DNA of 64,000 bases from a virus: positions 1 to 64,000 of IMG/VR virus record IMGVR_UViG_3300046028_006919; one strand, written 5' to 3'. Below, in pieces: positions 13,889-21,939 of the stretch. A program made the position numbers and the translations under genes. The notes under the pieces were generated by a model. That model had not been told where the DNA came from. It worked only from the letters and a program-made list of their open reading frames with translations, and did no database searches. Positions within the stretch are counted from its first letter, which is position 1. Every line of letters begins with the position of its first letter.

Positions 13889-14176
13889 CTAATTTTTAAA
13901 AGTTACTTTAGTTTTAATCCAATCCATAATTTCACCTGCCCAATAAGAAGTAGTCAAGTCAAATAGAAACCAGTCCACATTGCTTTCAGCATCACCACTC
14001 GATAAATTTACTTCAAGTCTGTTCCACTCTTTAGCACCACTTTGGTCGCTACCTTTGTTCCAACCCTTTGAAGCATCCCACGCTTTAGCAATAACTTTTA
14101 CTTGCGTTTTTGTTGTTTCAATGGTTACAACACCACCTCTACAAACTTCACCTAATTTCCACGTTTTTGTTGCCAT
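13889..14176 (-). CDS. Hypothetical protein, 95 aa
   Basis: Starts MATKTWKLGEVCRGGVVTIE. A small beta-rich protein with many Trp residues (WDASKGWNKGSD, WFLFDLTTSYWAGE). First gene of the operon with the MGLDMxLY-family protein. Not recognised. Confidence 0.75.
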   Translation of the reverse strand: MATKTWKLGEVCRGGVVTIETTKTQVKVIAKAWDASKGWNKGSDQSGAKEWNRLEVNLSSGDAESNVDWFLFDLTTSYWAGEIMDWIKTKVTFKN

Positions 14177-14204
14177 AATAAATTTGTTTATTGATTAATA
14201 CAAT

Positions 14205-14238
14205 GCAAATATATAACATTTATTTTACTCTACCAAAT
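14205..14238 (-). promoter_or_regulatory. Promoter of the 13889-14176 / 13314-13883 operon
   Basis: -33 TTTGGTAGAG, -7 TATATATTTG. Confidence 0.85.
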
Positions 14239-14254
14239 TTATTTTGTTTAAATA

Positions 14255-14563
14255 TTATAGGTTTTTAAGACTATTTATTAACGGATTTTGAATACGTGGG
14301 TTTTTACTTGTGAAAAAATCCAAATGTTCTAAGAAAGTAACATCATGGTTCAAGAACAAATCGACTGCTACTAATTCTTCTTCTTCGCTACAAAATTCGT
14401 CATTGTGTAAACATAAAGGTTCATCTTGTGCGTTCTCAAATAATGTTATAGTTTGTCTATTTGTGTGTTCACAAGTAGTAACTCTTAAAAAAGGGTAAAC
14501 ACCTTTTTCTACTTCTATAAAAATAGATTTTTCATCATCTACTGTAAAAATTGTTTTAGTCAT
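14255..14563 (-). CDS. Hypothetical protein, 102 aa
   Basis: Starts MTKTIFTVDDEKSIFIEVEK. Alternating beta strands and acidic loops, with two cysteines in the middle (TTCEHTNRQT, EPLCLHNDEFC). Monocistronic. Not recognised. Confidence 0.75.
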   Translation of the reverse strand: MTKTIFTVDDEKSIFIEVEKGVYPFLRVTTCEHTNRQTITLFENAQDEPLCLHNDEFCSEEEELVAVDLFLNHDVTFLEHLDFFTSKNPRIQNPLINSLKNL

Positions 14564-14590
14564 AATAAATTTGTTTAATGGTTAATACAT

Positions 14591-14625
14591 TGCAAAGATA
14601 TAACATTTATTTTACAACTGCAAAA
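14591..14625 (-). promoter_or_regulatory. Promoter of the 14255-14563 gene
   Basis: -33 TTTTGCAGTTG, -7 TATATCTTTG. It overlaps the end of the winged-helix gene. Confidence 0.75.
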
Positions 14626-15011
14626 CAATATCCAACTTTTTTTATTGTTAAAATTCTTTCTTTACCAATAATTTGTCTTAACTTGCATACACATACATCA
14701 ATAGTTCGTGTTACAACACATACATCATCACCCCATACATCACGCATAAGAATTTCTCTAGGTACATTTGTACCTTGTCTTTCTATAAGATAAACCAATA
14801 AATTAAACGACAACTTTTCAAGTCTAGTTTTTTTACCCTTGACTGAAACAGTCATATCGTTTCTATCTAATTTAATGACACCACACTCAATAACTTTAAC
14901 TTCGTCATCTTTGGTAACACTCAATACCAATTTAAAGATTTCAGCTTGGGTTAAACTTTCTTGTTGTGTACGCTTAACGGCGTTAATAATATTCTCGGCA
15001 ATTCTGCTCAT
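14607..15011 (-). CDS. OmpR/PhoB-type winged-helix DNA-binding protein
   Basis: 134 aa. Residues 40-134 are a trans_reg_C domain: the four-strand start CGVIKLDRNDMTVSVKGKKT, the helix LEKLSFNLLVYLIERQG, recognition-helix region TIDVCVCKLRQIIG and the hairpin LTIKKVGYCFAV. There is no receiver domain; the first 40 residues are a short helix. A phage regulator using a host-type output domain, probably constitutive. Its promoter has a weaker -33 element than its neighbours. Confidence 0.85.
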   Translation of the reverse strand: MSRIAENIINAVKRTQQESLTQAEIFKLVLSVTKDDEVKVIECGVIKLDRNDMTVSVKGKKTRLEKLSFNLLVYLIERQGTNVPREILMRDVWGDDVCVVTRTIDVCVCKLRQIIGKERILTIKKVGYCFAVVK

Positions 15012-15024
15012 AGATTTTTTTTTT

Positions 15025-15057
15025 ACAAATATAATAATAATTTTTTAACTTTCAAAC
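15025..15057 (-). promoter_or_regulatory. Promoter of the winged-helix gene
   Basis: -33 TTTGAAAG, -7 TTATATTTG. Confidence 0.65.
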
Positions 15058-15059
15058 TT

Positions 15060-15458
15060 TTAATCACAATAAATTTTCAACACACCAATTACACTCGCAT
15101 CACGATATTCAATATCGACTGGTTTTCTATACTCTTCCCAAATACCGTCTTCACCAAAATTGAAGTCATACTCACAAACCATTTCAGTAAATTTCTTATT
15201 TAAACCAAAACCCATATAAGAAATAACAAAATAACCATCTTGACTATCGTCAATAAATTTAACGTGATACATATTGTCAGGGTCTTGCGCCAGTAAATTT
15301 AATATCAACTCTTCATCTGTACCCTCATCACCAGCAACTTGCTCAAGGATATCCAACGGCAAACGTTGTTCAAGAATACCCAAATCACCCTCTTTGTACA
15401 TTTGGTACAATTCAGCGTAATTCTTTACGCTGAACGTATGCAATACTTTTGCTACCAT
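15060..15458 (-). CDS. Hypothetical protein, 132 aa
   Basis: Starts MVAKVLHTFSVKNYAELYQM. An acidic helical first half is followed by a beta-rich half with GYFVISYMGFGLNKKF. It follows the 15466-15771 gene by 7 nt. Not recognised. Confidence 0.75.
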   Translation of the reverse strand: MVAKVLHTFSVKNYAELYQMYKEGDLGILEQRLPLDILEQVAGDEGTDEELILNLLAQDPDNMYHVKFIDDSQDGYFVISYMGFGLNKKFTEMVCEYDFNFGEDGIWEEYRKPVDIEYRDASVIGVLKIYCD

Positions 15459-15465
15459 AATAAAT

Positions 15466-15771
15466 TTATTCAGTTAAAACAACTCTTTCTTTTAGCTTAT
15501 CGCTTTGCTCTTTCATCATATCCATTTGTTTTTGGAGTTTAATTAAATCAGCTTCACGTTTATCATGCAATCTGCGAATAAGCGAAAGCATTATATCATT
15601 TTGTTCCGACATATCAAAATCTCTGCGTAACAAATAAAGTGTTTTCTCAATCGCTTCAGCTTTCATCATTGGCTCATGGCGAGTAAAGTCGTCAAACTTT
15701 GCTTTCGCTTTGCGTTTTAACGCTTGGAAAAGCAAACCCGCTTTTCTCATTTTTGTAACTTCTGTTCTCAT
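15466..15771 (-). CDS. Coiled-coil basic protein, 101 aa
   Basis: Starts MRTEVTKMRKAGLLFQALKR. Strongly basic N-terminus, then nearly continuous helix with heptads (LIKLQKQMDMMKEQSDKLKE). It could be a nucleoid-like or scaffolding protein. First gene of a two-gene operon. Confidence 0.75.
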   Translation of the reverse strand: MRTEVTKMRKAGLLFQALKRKAKAKFDDFTRHEPMMKAEAIEKTLYLLRRDFDMSEQNDIMLSLIRRLHDKREADLIKLQKQMDMMKEQSDKLKERVVLTE

Positions 15772-15799
15772 AATTAAAATAGTTTTATTGATTAACTCT

Positions 15800-15832
15800 G
15801 CAAATGTATAACATTTATTTTACACTACAAAA
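15800..15832 (-). promoter_or_regulatory. Promoter of the 15466-15771 / 15060-15458 operon
   Basis: -33 TTTTGTAGTG, -7 TATACATTTG. Confidence 0.8.
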
Positions 15833-15955
15833 TTATTTTACAATTATTTTATATTTAATTTTACGCGTGTATTTTTTCTTGTTCTTATAAACGTTAGGAC
15901 GCGTAGCCATTCTACGCTCCTCTAACGTTATTACAATCATTTTTAATGCTCCCAT
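15833..15955 (-). CDS. Very basic small protein, 40 aa
   Basis: MGALKMIVITLEERRMATRP is followed by a Lys/Arg/Tyr-rich tail (NVYKNKKKYTRKIKYK). It lies 12 nt after the small zinc-ribbon gene. It could bind nucleic acid; short length leaves coding status open. Confidence 0.5.
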   Translation of the reverse strand: MGALKMIVITLEERRMATRPNVYKNKKKYTRKIKYKIIVK

Positions 15956-15967
15956 AGGTCATTTAAT

Positions 15968-16081
15968 TTATTCAGTTTCTTGTTCGTGGCACTTCTCACA
16001 TACACCCTCAAACCATTGGTCATGCCTACCTTGTTCTTGCCCACACTCGGAGCAACCCCAAATATCGTCTTCTCTAGTCAT
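15968..16081 (-). CDS. Mini zinc-ribbon protein, 37 aa
   Basis: MTREDDIWGCSECGQEQGRH ... CEKCHEQETE. CSEC and CEKC, spaced 17 residues apart, form a complete Cys4 ribbon. It ends ACTGAATAAATTAAATG, the same termination context as other genes in this arm. Confidence 0.7.
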   Translation of the reverse strand: MTREDDIWGCSECGQEQGRHDQWFEGVCEKCHEQETE

Positions 16082-16087
16082 ATAACT

Positions 16088-16270
16088 TTATTTTTCGTTT
16101 AACCCAACAAATATGGTGATACTATCTTCCCCATCATCCCACACTTCAAGTTTGTCAAAATACATATCAGTATCTTCATCTTCTGGGTTACCTGTGTTAC
16201 CCAACAATACAATATCTGCGTTGGGTTTATTTAACGCTTTTAATTGGTCAATAAGTTCTTGAATTTTCAT
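16088..16270 (-). CDS. Hypothetical protein, 60 aa
   Basis: Starts MKIQELIDQLKALNKPNADI and has acidic loops. The pattern '[IL]-x2-L-x2-L-x5-P-x-x-x-[IV]-x-[IVL]' with later 'D-x-L-x-V' is common in small phage proteins. Precedes the mini zinc-ribbon gene. Not assigned. Confidence 0.75.
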   Translation of the reverse strand: MKIQELIDQLKALNKPNADIVLLGNTGNPEDEDTDMYFDKLEVWDDGEDSITIFVGLNEK

Positions 16271-16291
16271 AGTATTGTTTTTTTAATGATG

Positions 16292-16326
16292 GTGCAAATG
16301 TATAACAATATATTTACACCACCAAA
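16292..16326 (-). promoter_or_regulatory. Promoter of the 16088-15833 operon
   Basis: -33 TTTGGTGGTG, -7 TATACATTTG. Confidence 0.85.
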
Positions 16327-17352
16327 TTATTTAACTCTTTTTATTGCATAAAATACCATTGGTGATTTTGTCTTATATGGTATTTTTTCAACTAGTGTAA
16401 ATTTGTCAGTCATTAAGTCTTTTAATAATTGGTTATTAGCAAAATCACTATCAGTCATTTTGGTATTGTTCATTTTTCGATATGTATTGAATATCAAAGC
16501 GTAATCACCTTTGACTACTTTTCTTACTCTTTGAGTAAAAGTCAAAAACAAGTAACCACCAACTTGTACCAAATTATTGTCAATAGCATAAGCAACCGAC
16601 TTCGCTTGTGTTGGTAAAACACCGCAAAAATCCATATTGATATGGGCAAATGAATTGCTAGGGTACTGCGATATAACATCGCACACATCACCAAAAGCCA
16701 TACTACCAACAAGTCCTAACAAGTCTTTTTTAATATTAGCACCGCTAAAAACATTCAAGTTGTTTGCTATACCCAAGTAAGTATTATTTTTGGCATATTT
16801 GTTTATAAAAACTTCACCCAACCAATCAAAATGCGGTAAGCAACCTATAAGACCAAATACACCACTTTCCAACACCAACTCACCAACTCGATTTCTTACA
16901 TCATTTTTACCCCCAAAATCTTTATCAGCATAAGCGTTTTTAGAAAGCGATTTTAGGTAAGCACTTCTATACACCTCAACTTCTTTGTATAAGCGAGAAG
17001 TTCTATATTCGTCAGCAAATACACCTTTACGCAACCCAGTTATTCGTCGCCAAGAAACTTGGGGAATTAACTCGCTTATTTGCATTGGTCTTAACGTAGG
17101 GTTTTCAAGTATGATAGCCCTAACTTTATCATCAGAAAACTCTGTATCGTTGATAGTTAAAACTTTATCTAGTTCTCCCTTGATAACCTCAAATACAAGA
17201 CCTTGACGTACTAATCGTTTACGAATAGCACCAAATTGTTTTCTTGAAATAGTTGGGTGTAAATCATTTAATTCATTTACACTAAGTTCTTTGTCTTTAA
17301 GAATTAGTGAAGTAACATAAGAAGTCGGGTAATTTAACGTAGATAATTCCAT
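16327..17352 (-). CDS. Winged-helix plus methyltransferase-like (Rossmann) protein, 341 aa
   Basis: Residues 1-125 contain two HTH-like segments (LSVNELNDLHPTISRKQFGA and RPMQISELIPQVSWRRITGL). From about residue 160 a Rossmann-like pattern follows, with FAHINMDFCGVLPTQAKSVA as the probable acidic motif-IV strand and VGGYLFLTFTQRVRK as a later strand typical of class I SAM-dependent methyltransferases. A glycine-rich motif I is not obvious, so activity is uncertain. It might be an RNA or DNA modifying protein. Monocistronic. Confidence 0.6.
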   Translation of the reverse strand: MELSTLNYPTSYVTSLILKDKELSVNELNDLHPTISRKQFGAIRKRLVRQGLVFEVIKGELDKVLTINDTEFSDDKVRAIILENPTLRPMQISELIPQVSWRRITGLRKGVFADEYRTSRLYKEVEVYRSAYLKSLSKNAYADKDFGGKNDVRNRVGELVLESGVFGLIGCLPHFDWLGEVFINKYAKNNTYLGIANNLNVFSGANIKKDLLGLVGSMAFGDVCDVISQYPSNSFAHINMDFCGVLPTQAKSVAYAIDNNLVQVGGYLFLTFTQRVRKVVKGDYALIFNTYRKMNNTKMTDSDFANNQLLKDLMTDKFTLVEKIPYKTKSPMVFYAIKRVK

Positions 17353-17381
17353 AATATCATAAGTTTTTAATTGTTTAACTC

Positions 17382-17415
17382 TGCAAAGATATAACGTTTT
17401 TTTAAACTACCAAAC
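17382..17415 (-). promoter_or_regulatory. Promoter of the methyltransferase-like gene
   Basis: -33 TTTGGTAGTT, -7 TATATCTTTG. Confidence 0.85.
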
Positions 17416-17443
17416 TTTTAATGAACTTTTTTTAATCTAAATG

Positions 17444-17479
17444 TAAAAAAAAATCCGTACCCTTTATAGGTACGGACTT
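17444..17479 (-). terminator. Terminator of the 17503-18075 gene
   Basis: GTCCGTACC/GGGTACGGAT stem with a 6-nt loop and nine T. Confidence 0.9.
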
Positions 17480-17502
17480 TAAACCATTATAAGACGTTTA
17501 AT

Positions 17503-18075
17503 TTATTCGTCTTCATCAACTAAATTCATACTTTCCCAATCTTCGTCTTCACTCTCATCTGCATGAATAAAGATAACAGAAAAATGAACATACTCACCAC
17601 TACCGTCTTTCGCACCATAAACATCATAAGAACCGTCACCGAAACCACTTGACGATACGACACCGTTTGACATTACACCCCAATTTTCTTCACCCAATGT
17701 TTGTTTTGAACAAGCACGATACCAAGCATCGCCCTCTTGAACATCATAGTTAGCACCGAAATCTTCTTTCTCCAAATCTTTGGCAAGTTCGTCATTACGA
17801 TAAAAATCTTTATCGAAGAAACCAAATTGCCCACTATCAACACCACCAACAAAATTCATAATATCAACGTTTGCCTCTGGCTCATTAATATCTTTGTGGT
17901 TAATCGATAACAACGCAATACGTTTACCCCAATCGCCCTCATCGGTTACAATAACCTTAGCAACCCAAGTACCATTTTTTACATTCTCAACAATACCTTG
18001 ACACCAAGTCGGTATTGAATAACAAGGGTCACTACATACAATAGCACCACTCTTAACTTCAAATTCTTTTTGCAT
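17503..18075 (-). CDS. DUF4241-like protein, 190 aa
   Basis: Features of this family are visible: an N-terminal CSDPCYSIPTWCQG, then NGTWVAKVIVTDEGDWGKR, a central VDSGQFGFFD and a C-terminal SSGFGDGSYDVYG. Seen in phages and bacteria, function unknown. Family name is from memory. Intact single-gene unit. Confidence 0.65.
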   Translation of the reverse strand: MQKEFEVKSGAIVCSDPCYSIPTWCQGIVENVKNGTWVAKVIVTDEGDWGKRIALLSINHKDINEPEANVDIMNFVGGVDSGQFGFFDKDFYRNDELAKDLEKEDFGANYDVQEGDAWYRACSKQTLGEENWGVMSNGVVSSSGFGDGSYDVYGAKDGSGEYVHFSVIFIHADESEDEDWESMNLVDEDE

Positions 18076-18100
18076 AATAAATTTAATTGATTAATAACAC

Positions 18101-18133
18101 CGCAAAGATATAACAATTATTTAATTGACAAAA
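18101..18133 (-). promoter_or_regulatory. Promoter of the 17503-18075 gene
   Basis: -33 TTTTGTCAAT, -7 TATATCTTTG. Confidence 0.75.
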
Positions 18134-18204
18134 CTTTTTTACAATTATTTTTTAATTATATCTTTGCACCACTAGTTAACTATTATTCTATATACTGAAT
18201 AAAT

Positions 18205-18561
18205 TTAACCACGTGACGGGAATAACTTCTCCATTGCTTTACGTTGGTTAATCTTTTCAACAATATCTTTCTTGGTTAACCTTTCCACATATTGATACTC
18301 CCATGCATCCCACAACGGTATGTGAATTAATTCAACTGGCGACAATGAAGCTACCATATATTCTGCGTAACTATCAGCAACAGGGAATTGAATTATAACC
18401 CCAAGGTTTTCATCGGTTACACCCGTATTTGCCGCACGATTAATACACCATTGTTTTAAGTCTTCAATAAATTTTTTGTTGGCCGACTCATACGCGGGAA
18501 TGTCTTCCCAATTAAAATCAGGAACTTTAATCTCAGCAGGTAATAAAAATACTTTTGCCAT
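18205..18561 (-). CDS. Hypothetical protein, 118 aa
   Basis: Starts MAKVFLLPAEIKVPDFNWED. A helical segment KKFIEDLKQWCINRA is followed by a conserved-looking hydrophobic core (YMVASLSPVELIHIPLWDAW) and a basic tail. Single gene. Not recognised. Confidence 0.8.
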   Translation of the reverse strand: MAKVFLLPAEIKVPDFNWEDIPAYESANKKFIEDLKQWCINRAANTGVTDENLGVIIQFPVADSYAEYMVASLSPVELIHIPLWDAWEYQYVERLTKKDIVEKINQRKAMEKLFPSRG

Positions 18562-18589
18562 AATAAAATGTTTTAATGATTAATAACTC

Positions 18590-18624
18590 CGCAAAGATAT
18601 AACAATTATTTTATCCCACCAAAT
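18590..18624 (-). promoter_or_regulatory. Promoter of the 18205-18561 gene
   Basis: -33 TTTGGTGGGA, -7 TATATCTTTG. Confidence 0.85.
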
Positions 18625-18668
18625 ATTTTTTGAATTATTTTAATCCCATAAAACCACTGGACCCCAAT

Positions 18669-18688
18669 CGTACACAAAAGTGTACATA
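18669..18688 (-). repeat. TGTACAC palindrome, copy 4
   Basis: Minus strand TATGTACACTTTTGTGTACG. It lies between a terminator and the promoter of the 18205-18561 gene. Confidence 0.6.
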
Positions 18689-18699
18689 ACATGTATATA

Positions 18700-18736
18700 A
18701 AAGAAAATGACCTCCCAATAAAGGGAAGTCACTTTC
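18700..18736 (-). terminator. Terminator of the 18787-19335 gene
   Basis: AGTGACTTCCC/GGGAGGTCATT with a 6-nt loop, followed by TTCTTTT. Confidence 0.85.
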
Positions 18737-18786
18737 AGCGTTAAATCAATTAAACTATTATGGATTACTAGTTTCTCTTCTCATGG

Positions 18787-19335
18787 CTACGCCTCAATTA
18801 AATTAAATTCAATTTCCTTGTAACCTTTTGGTACTGTATCATCAGCGCTAATCAAATGGCGCGCCCATGAACCAACCAATTTATTAGGGTCATTACCCCT
18901 AAAATCACCACCACCTGAACCGTTTCCGTCACTGGTTAACAATGGCAACGGGTGAATACGATAATCTGAATCACCAACCCATTCAGCAGTTATTCTAGGT
19001 ACTTTGGTAGTATCAACAAATAACTTTTTGGTATGGTTGATAATAAATTGACAATCTTTTTCATAAGCTATCAATTCTGAACCAACATTATTTTTGTCGT
19101 TACAACGCCCATATGTATTGGTTTTACGACCAGAACATGGCTTTGCGTAATCACCACCCCAAACAACAATTTGTGGGTTTCTATAAATAAGGCTTTCAAA
19201 AGCTCTTACAAAATTGTTACCAATCCATGAATGCTCCATAAGCTTAAGCCCATTGTCAAAGTCATGTGAATACATCCATTTAATAACTGTTTTTTTGTTT
19301 TTAGCCAATATAACTGGCTTGTAATACTGTCCCAT
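18787..19335 (-). CDS. Widespread phage protein (MGQYYKPV family), 182 aa
   Basis: The start MGQYYKPVILAKNKKTVIKW and inner motifs LMEHSWIGNNFV, VVWGGDYA and YRIHPLPLLTSDGNGSGGGD are those of a family found in many phages. No established function. Length and motif order are normal. Single gene between promoter and terminator. Confidence 0.85.
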   Translation of the reverse strand: MGQYYKPVILAKNKKTVIKWMYSHDFDNGLKLMEHSWIGNNFVRAFESLIYRNPQIVVWGGDYAKPCSGRKTNTYGRCNDKNNVGSELIAYEKDCQFIINHTKKLFVDTTKVPRITAEWVGDSDYRIHPLPLLTSDGNGSGGGDFRGNDPNKLVGSWARHLISADDTVPKGYKEIEFNLIEA

Positions 19336-19362
19336 AATAAAATGATTTATTGATTAATACTT

Positions 19363-19397
19363 GGCAAAGATAAAAAGAATAATTTACATTACCAAAT
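19363..19397 (-). promoter_or_regulatory. Promoter of the MGQYYKPV-family gene
   Basis: -33 TTTGGTAATG, -7 TTTATCTTTG. Confidence 0.8.
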
Positions 19398-19653
19398 AAA
19401 CTTGATTAATTTTTTCATTTTTATCATAATGAACCTCTAAGGTCCTGTCTTGATAGTTGATAGCAATTATCTCATCATCAACTTTGCCATGCTCATCATC
19501 CATTTTATAATCAGAACTCAATCTTTGAATCGTTCCAACTCCATGCGGGATACGTTCAAAAACCTTCAGCTGTTTTATATCATGCTTCTTCTTGAAGCTC
19601 TTCATAACTTTGATAACCAAATCATCCGTTGGTATTGGTAAATGTCCCGCCAT
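19384..19653 (-). CDS. Hypothetical protein, 89 aa
   Basis: Starts MAGHLPIPTDDLVIKVMKSF. Basic helix at residues 15-35, then beta-rich with charged loops. Last gene of the 20568-19384 operon, 2 nt after its neighbour. Not recognised. Confidence 0.75.
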   Translation of the reverse strand: MAGHLPIPTDDLVIKVMKSFKKKHDIKQLKVFERIPHGVGTIQRLSSDYKMDDEHGKVDDEIIAINYQDRTLEVHYDKNEKINQVYLVM

Positions 19654-19655
19654 AA

Positions 19656-20027
19656 TTAATACGCAATTAATTTATTACCTATTGTTTGTAATTTGTCAAA
19701 CTTCCAATTGTCAGCAACTTTACCGTTACACATCCAATGCGGATATACCCTTGGATTATATGATACCTCAATACCCTTGTCAGTCATATATCGCATTGAT
19801 ATAGATTCACACCATACCCACGCACATACAACCTTCTCACCACCTTTATGAATACTAGCAGCTGTACCTTTCCTGTTATGTAACTGACAATTATATAACA
19901 CCATGTTATGCTCAGCTGGATTGATAAATTGATAGTCACCGTTTGGATATTCTATTTTCCAATGTTGGTAATGCTCACCAGCACCCAAATGAAATCTAAC
20001 TTTAATTCTGTTGTCTTTGGCTCTCAT
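19656..20027 (-). CDS. Hypothetical phage-type protein, 123 aa
   Basis: Begins MRAKDNRIKVRFHLGAGEHY. The pattern YPNGDYQFINPAEHNMVLYN ... VVCAWVWCESI and PHWMCNGKVADN is compact and Trp/Cys/His-rich, suggesting a small metal-binding or beta-barrel domain. It overlaps the gene before it by 26 nt. Function unknown. Confidence 0.8.
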   Translation of the reverse strand: MRAKDNRIKVRFHLGAGEHYQHWKIEYPNGDYQFINPAEHNMVLYNCQLHNRKGTAASIHKGGEKVVCAWVWCESISMRYMTDKGIEVSYNPRVYPHWMCNGKVADNWKFDKLQTIGNKLIAY

Positions 20028-20568
20028 AGAAATCGCGTGATGTAGGAAATTGCTCCCTGTGTTTACTAATCAATTCTTTGTACTCCTCCAGCGGTTTAAC
20101 CTCATCTCGTTTGAAAATATACATACCTTCACCGCCATAACCTGGTTTTGCATATAGCTTATCAGGATTCTCATTGCACACTGGATAACGCAAATCAAAA
20201 TCATGCGCATAACCATTAATGTGAGATAAACTTGTATCACTCAATTCAGCAAATTTTTTCTTGCTAGTAGTAACACATAACAATTGTAATTCAACTCCCC
20301 TGTGATATGTGGTAAGCCCATACGTCTTATGCTTCTTGGTTAACGGCTGTTTAAAACCAAATGCTTCAATACCTTGAACATAGTCAATAACTTCATTCTC
20401 CTTACATATTTTGATAGCGTCAGTAAATTTACTTGCACTACCTACAGTCATTCCAAGTACCGTATCTTGAAAGATAGTATACTTATCCAGCTGTGGGTGA
20501 TTTTGCTCTTGTATAAAACATCCTTTGAACCACCACTCACCAACCTCTATTTGAAACGGTTTATTCAT
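20002..20568 (-). CDS. Hypothetical protein, 188 aa
   Basis: Starts MNKPFQIEVGEWWFKGCFIQ. N-terminal beta domain (residues 1-55), then a mixed region with ICKENEVIDYVQGIEAFG. First gene of a three-gene operon. No recognised motif. Confidence 0.8.
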   Translation of the reverse strand: MNKPFQIEVGEWWFKGCFIQEQNHPQLDKYTIFQDTVLGMTVGSASKFTDAIKICKENEVIDYVQGIEAFGFKQPLTKKHKTYGLTTYHRGVELQLLCVTTSKKKFAELSDTSLSHINGYAHDFDLRYPVCNENPDKLYAKPGYGGEGMYIFKRDEVKPLEEYKELISKHREQFPTSRDFYESQRQQN

Positions 20569-20596
20569 AATTATTATTCTTTAATTGTTTAACAGT

Positions 20597-20630
20597 ACAA
20601 AGATAATACTTTATTTTAATATACCAAACT
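20597..20630 (-). promoter_or_regulatory. Promoter of the 20568-19384 operon
   Basis: -33 TTTGGTATAT, -7 TATTATCTTTG. Confidence 0.75.
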
Positions 20631-20635
20631 TTTTA

Positions 20636-20672
20636 ATAAAAAAAATTAGGGTACCAGAAAAACTAGCACCCA
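20636..20672 (-). terminator. Terminator of the 20716-21516 gene
   Basis: GGGTGCTAG pairs with CTGGTACCC (two wobbles) around five T, followed by TAATTTTTTTT. Confidence 0.85.
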
Positions 20673-20715
20673 AAGTCTGCCGCCACTCAATTATAGTTTT
20701 CGAAACTCATTTAAT

Positions 20716-21516
20716 TTATTCACCCATTACAAGCTCTTCATTCTTGATAAATTCATAGGTAACAACCGTATTAGAAACTTTAACAATAAAGTCATTCTCA
20801 CTATAATCATTTTTACCTTTGCTACCTGCACCTGTAAGATTTTTATAATGCAATCCAACAACAACATTTTGCTTGTCTTTAAACCTTAAATCCGTTTCAT
20901 CACCATTGATAACCTCAAAACCCATATACGTTTTTGGCAATGCTTGATTTTTATTCAATCCAAACACAACCGCAACATTAAAACCACGCTTCAATAACTC
21001 CAAAGATTTTCCATGATTATTTTCAGAACGTGAAAACGTTAAATGATAATTAGAATAGTTAACTTTGTCAAATCTTAAATGATTTTTTGTATAATCATAA
21101 AATTGTACACTTGGAAACAACTCGAATATATTCTTATCGTCAACAACCTTAAATTTCTCAAATGGAATATCACTAGTACCATTTAATCTAATTGCAATAT
21201 CCCACTTAGAACTATGCAATCTAACAATAGTCTCAATTTCACTCTTCAATTGTAACATGAAATTTTTTCTATCAGCCAAATAATATTCTGTCTTGTTTAA
21301 TTTACCAGCTTGAACACCAGTAAATCTAGCAGCACCGCTACCAAATAAACAAGCCTTGGCACAACCCTCTGTAGCATGACTACATAAATTTATTCCCTTG
21401 GAATTTTGTGTGTGTGGGGCTAAATACAATATAGCAGTCTTAACACCCAATTTTTCACCCTTAACAGTCTTCGCATTCTTAAAGCTCAATAGCTTTTTTG
21501 GTACATTGTAACTCAT
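20716..21516 (-). CDS. Widespread cysteine-motif phage protein, 266 aa
   Basis: The N-terminal part NAKTVKGEKLGVKTAILYLA then NLCSHATEGCAKACLFGSGA matches a family common in phages of many hosts, with its C-x5-C-x3-C cluster. The following AIRLNGTSDIPFEKF block is the second family signature. The cluster resembles a small metal or Fe-S site, but no activity is established. The carboxyl half includes VVVGLHYKNLTGAGSKGKND. Intact, single gene. Confidence 0.85.
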   Translation of the reverse strand: MSYNVPKKLLSFKNAKTVKGEKLGVKTAILYLAPHTQNSKGINLCSHATEGCAKACLFGSGAARFTGVQAGKLNKTEYYLADRKNFMLQLKSEIETIVRLHSSKWDIAIRLNGTSDIPFEKFKVVDDKNIFELFPSVQFYDYTKNHLRFDKVNYSNYHLTFSRSENNHGKSLELLKRGFNVAVVFGLNKNQALPKTYMGFEVINGDETDLRFKDKQNVVVGLHYKNLTGAGSKGKNDYSENDFIVKVSNTVVTYEFIKNEELVMGE

Positions 21517-21542
21517 AATAATAAATGTTTAATTGTTTAACA

Positions 21543-21577
21543 GTGCAAAGATATAACAATATTTTAAACCTGCAAAC
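21543..21577 (-). promoter_or_regulatory. Promoter of the 20716-21516 gene
   Basis: -33 GTTTGCAGGT, -7 TATATCTTTG. Confidence 0.8.
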
Positions 21578-21605
21578 TTTTTTACAATTATTTTTAAATT
21601 ATTTT

Positions 21606-21872
21606 TTACATCCAACCTTGTTTCACTATTTCTGGCCTGCCGTTTACCATGGACCAATGCTCAAACCATTCTCCCCATTCCCCGCGGCGATGACGATATA
21701 CACACACTTCATTGTCATTGGATATTTCTAACAGGTCCCTCATCCGACGCTTTACTTCAGCATAGGTACCAAAGCTTTGTTGCAGCTTGCCGTTGGATAT
21801 CTTGAAATTATTCTCATCCGAATAATTCCTAACCACATTTACATACACACTAGGTTTAAAACTTCTGGCCAT
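21606..21872 (-). CDS. Hypothetical protein, 88 aa
   Basis: Start MARSFKPSVYVNVVRNYSDE; an in-frame ATG three codons upstream is less likely. A beta-rich N-terminus is followed by a basic/Trp-rich tail (RHRRGEWGEWFEHWSMVNG). Single gene. Not recognised. Confidence 0.7.
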   Translation of the reverse strand: MARSFKPSVYVNVVRNYSDENNFKISNGKLQQSFGTYAEVKRRMRDLLEISNDNEVCVYRHRRGEWGEWFEHWSMVNGRPEIVKQGWM

Positions 21873-21897
21873 AATAAACATTATTTAATATTAGGAC

Positions 21898-21931
21898 GCA
21901 AAGATAATACATATATTTGTAACCACCAAAT
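21898..21931 (-). promoter_or_regulatory. Promoter of the 21606-21872 gene
   Basis: -33 TTTGGTGGTT, -7 TATTATCTTTG. The spacer is unlike most others here. Confidence 0.75.
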
Positions 21932-21939
21932 TTATTTCA

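Noticed and set aside
18145-18170. Plus-strand promoter TTATATCTTTGCACC
   Set aside because: It has a good -7 box, but no -33 TTTG at the right distance and no plus-strand gene downstream.
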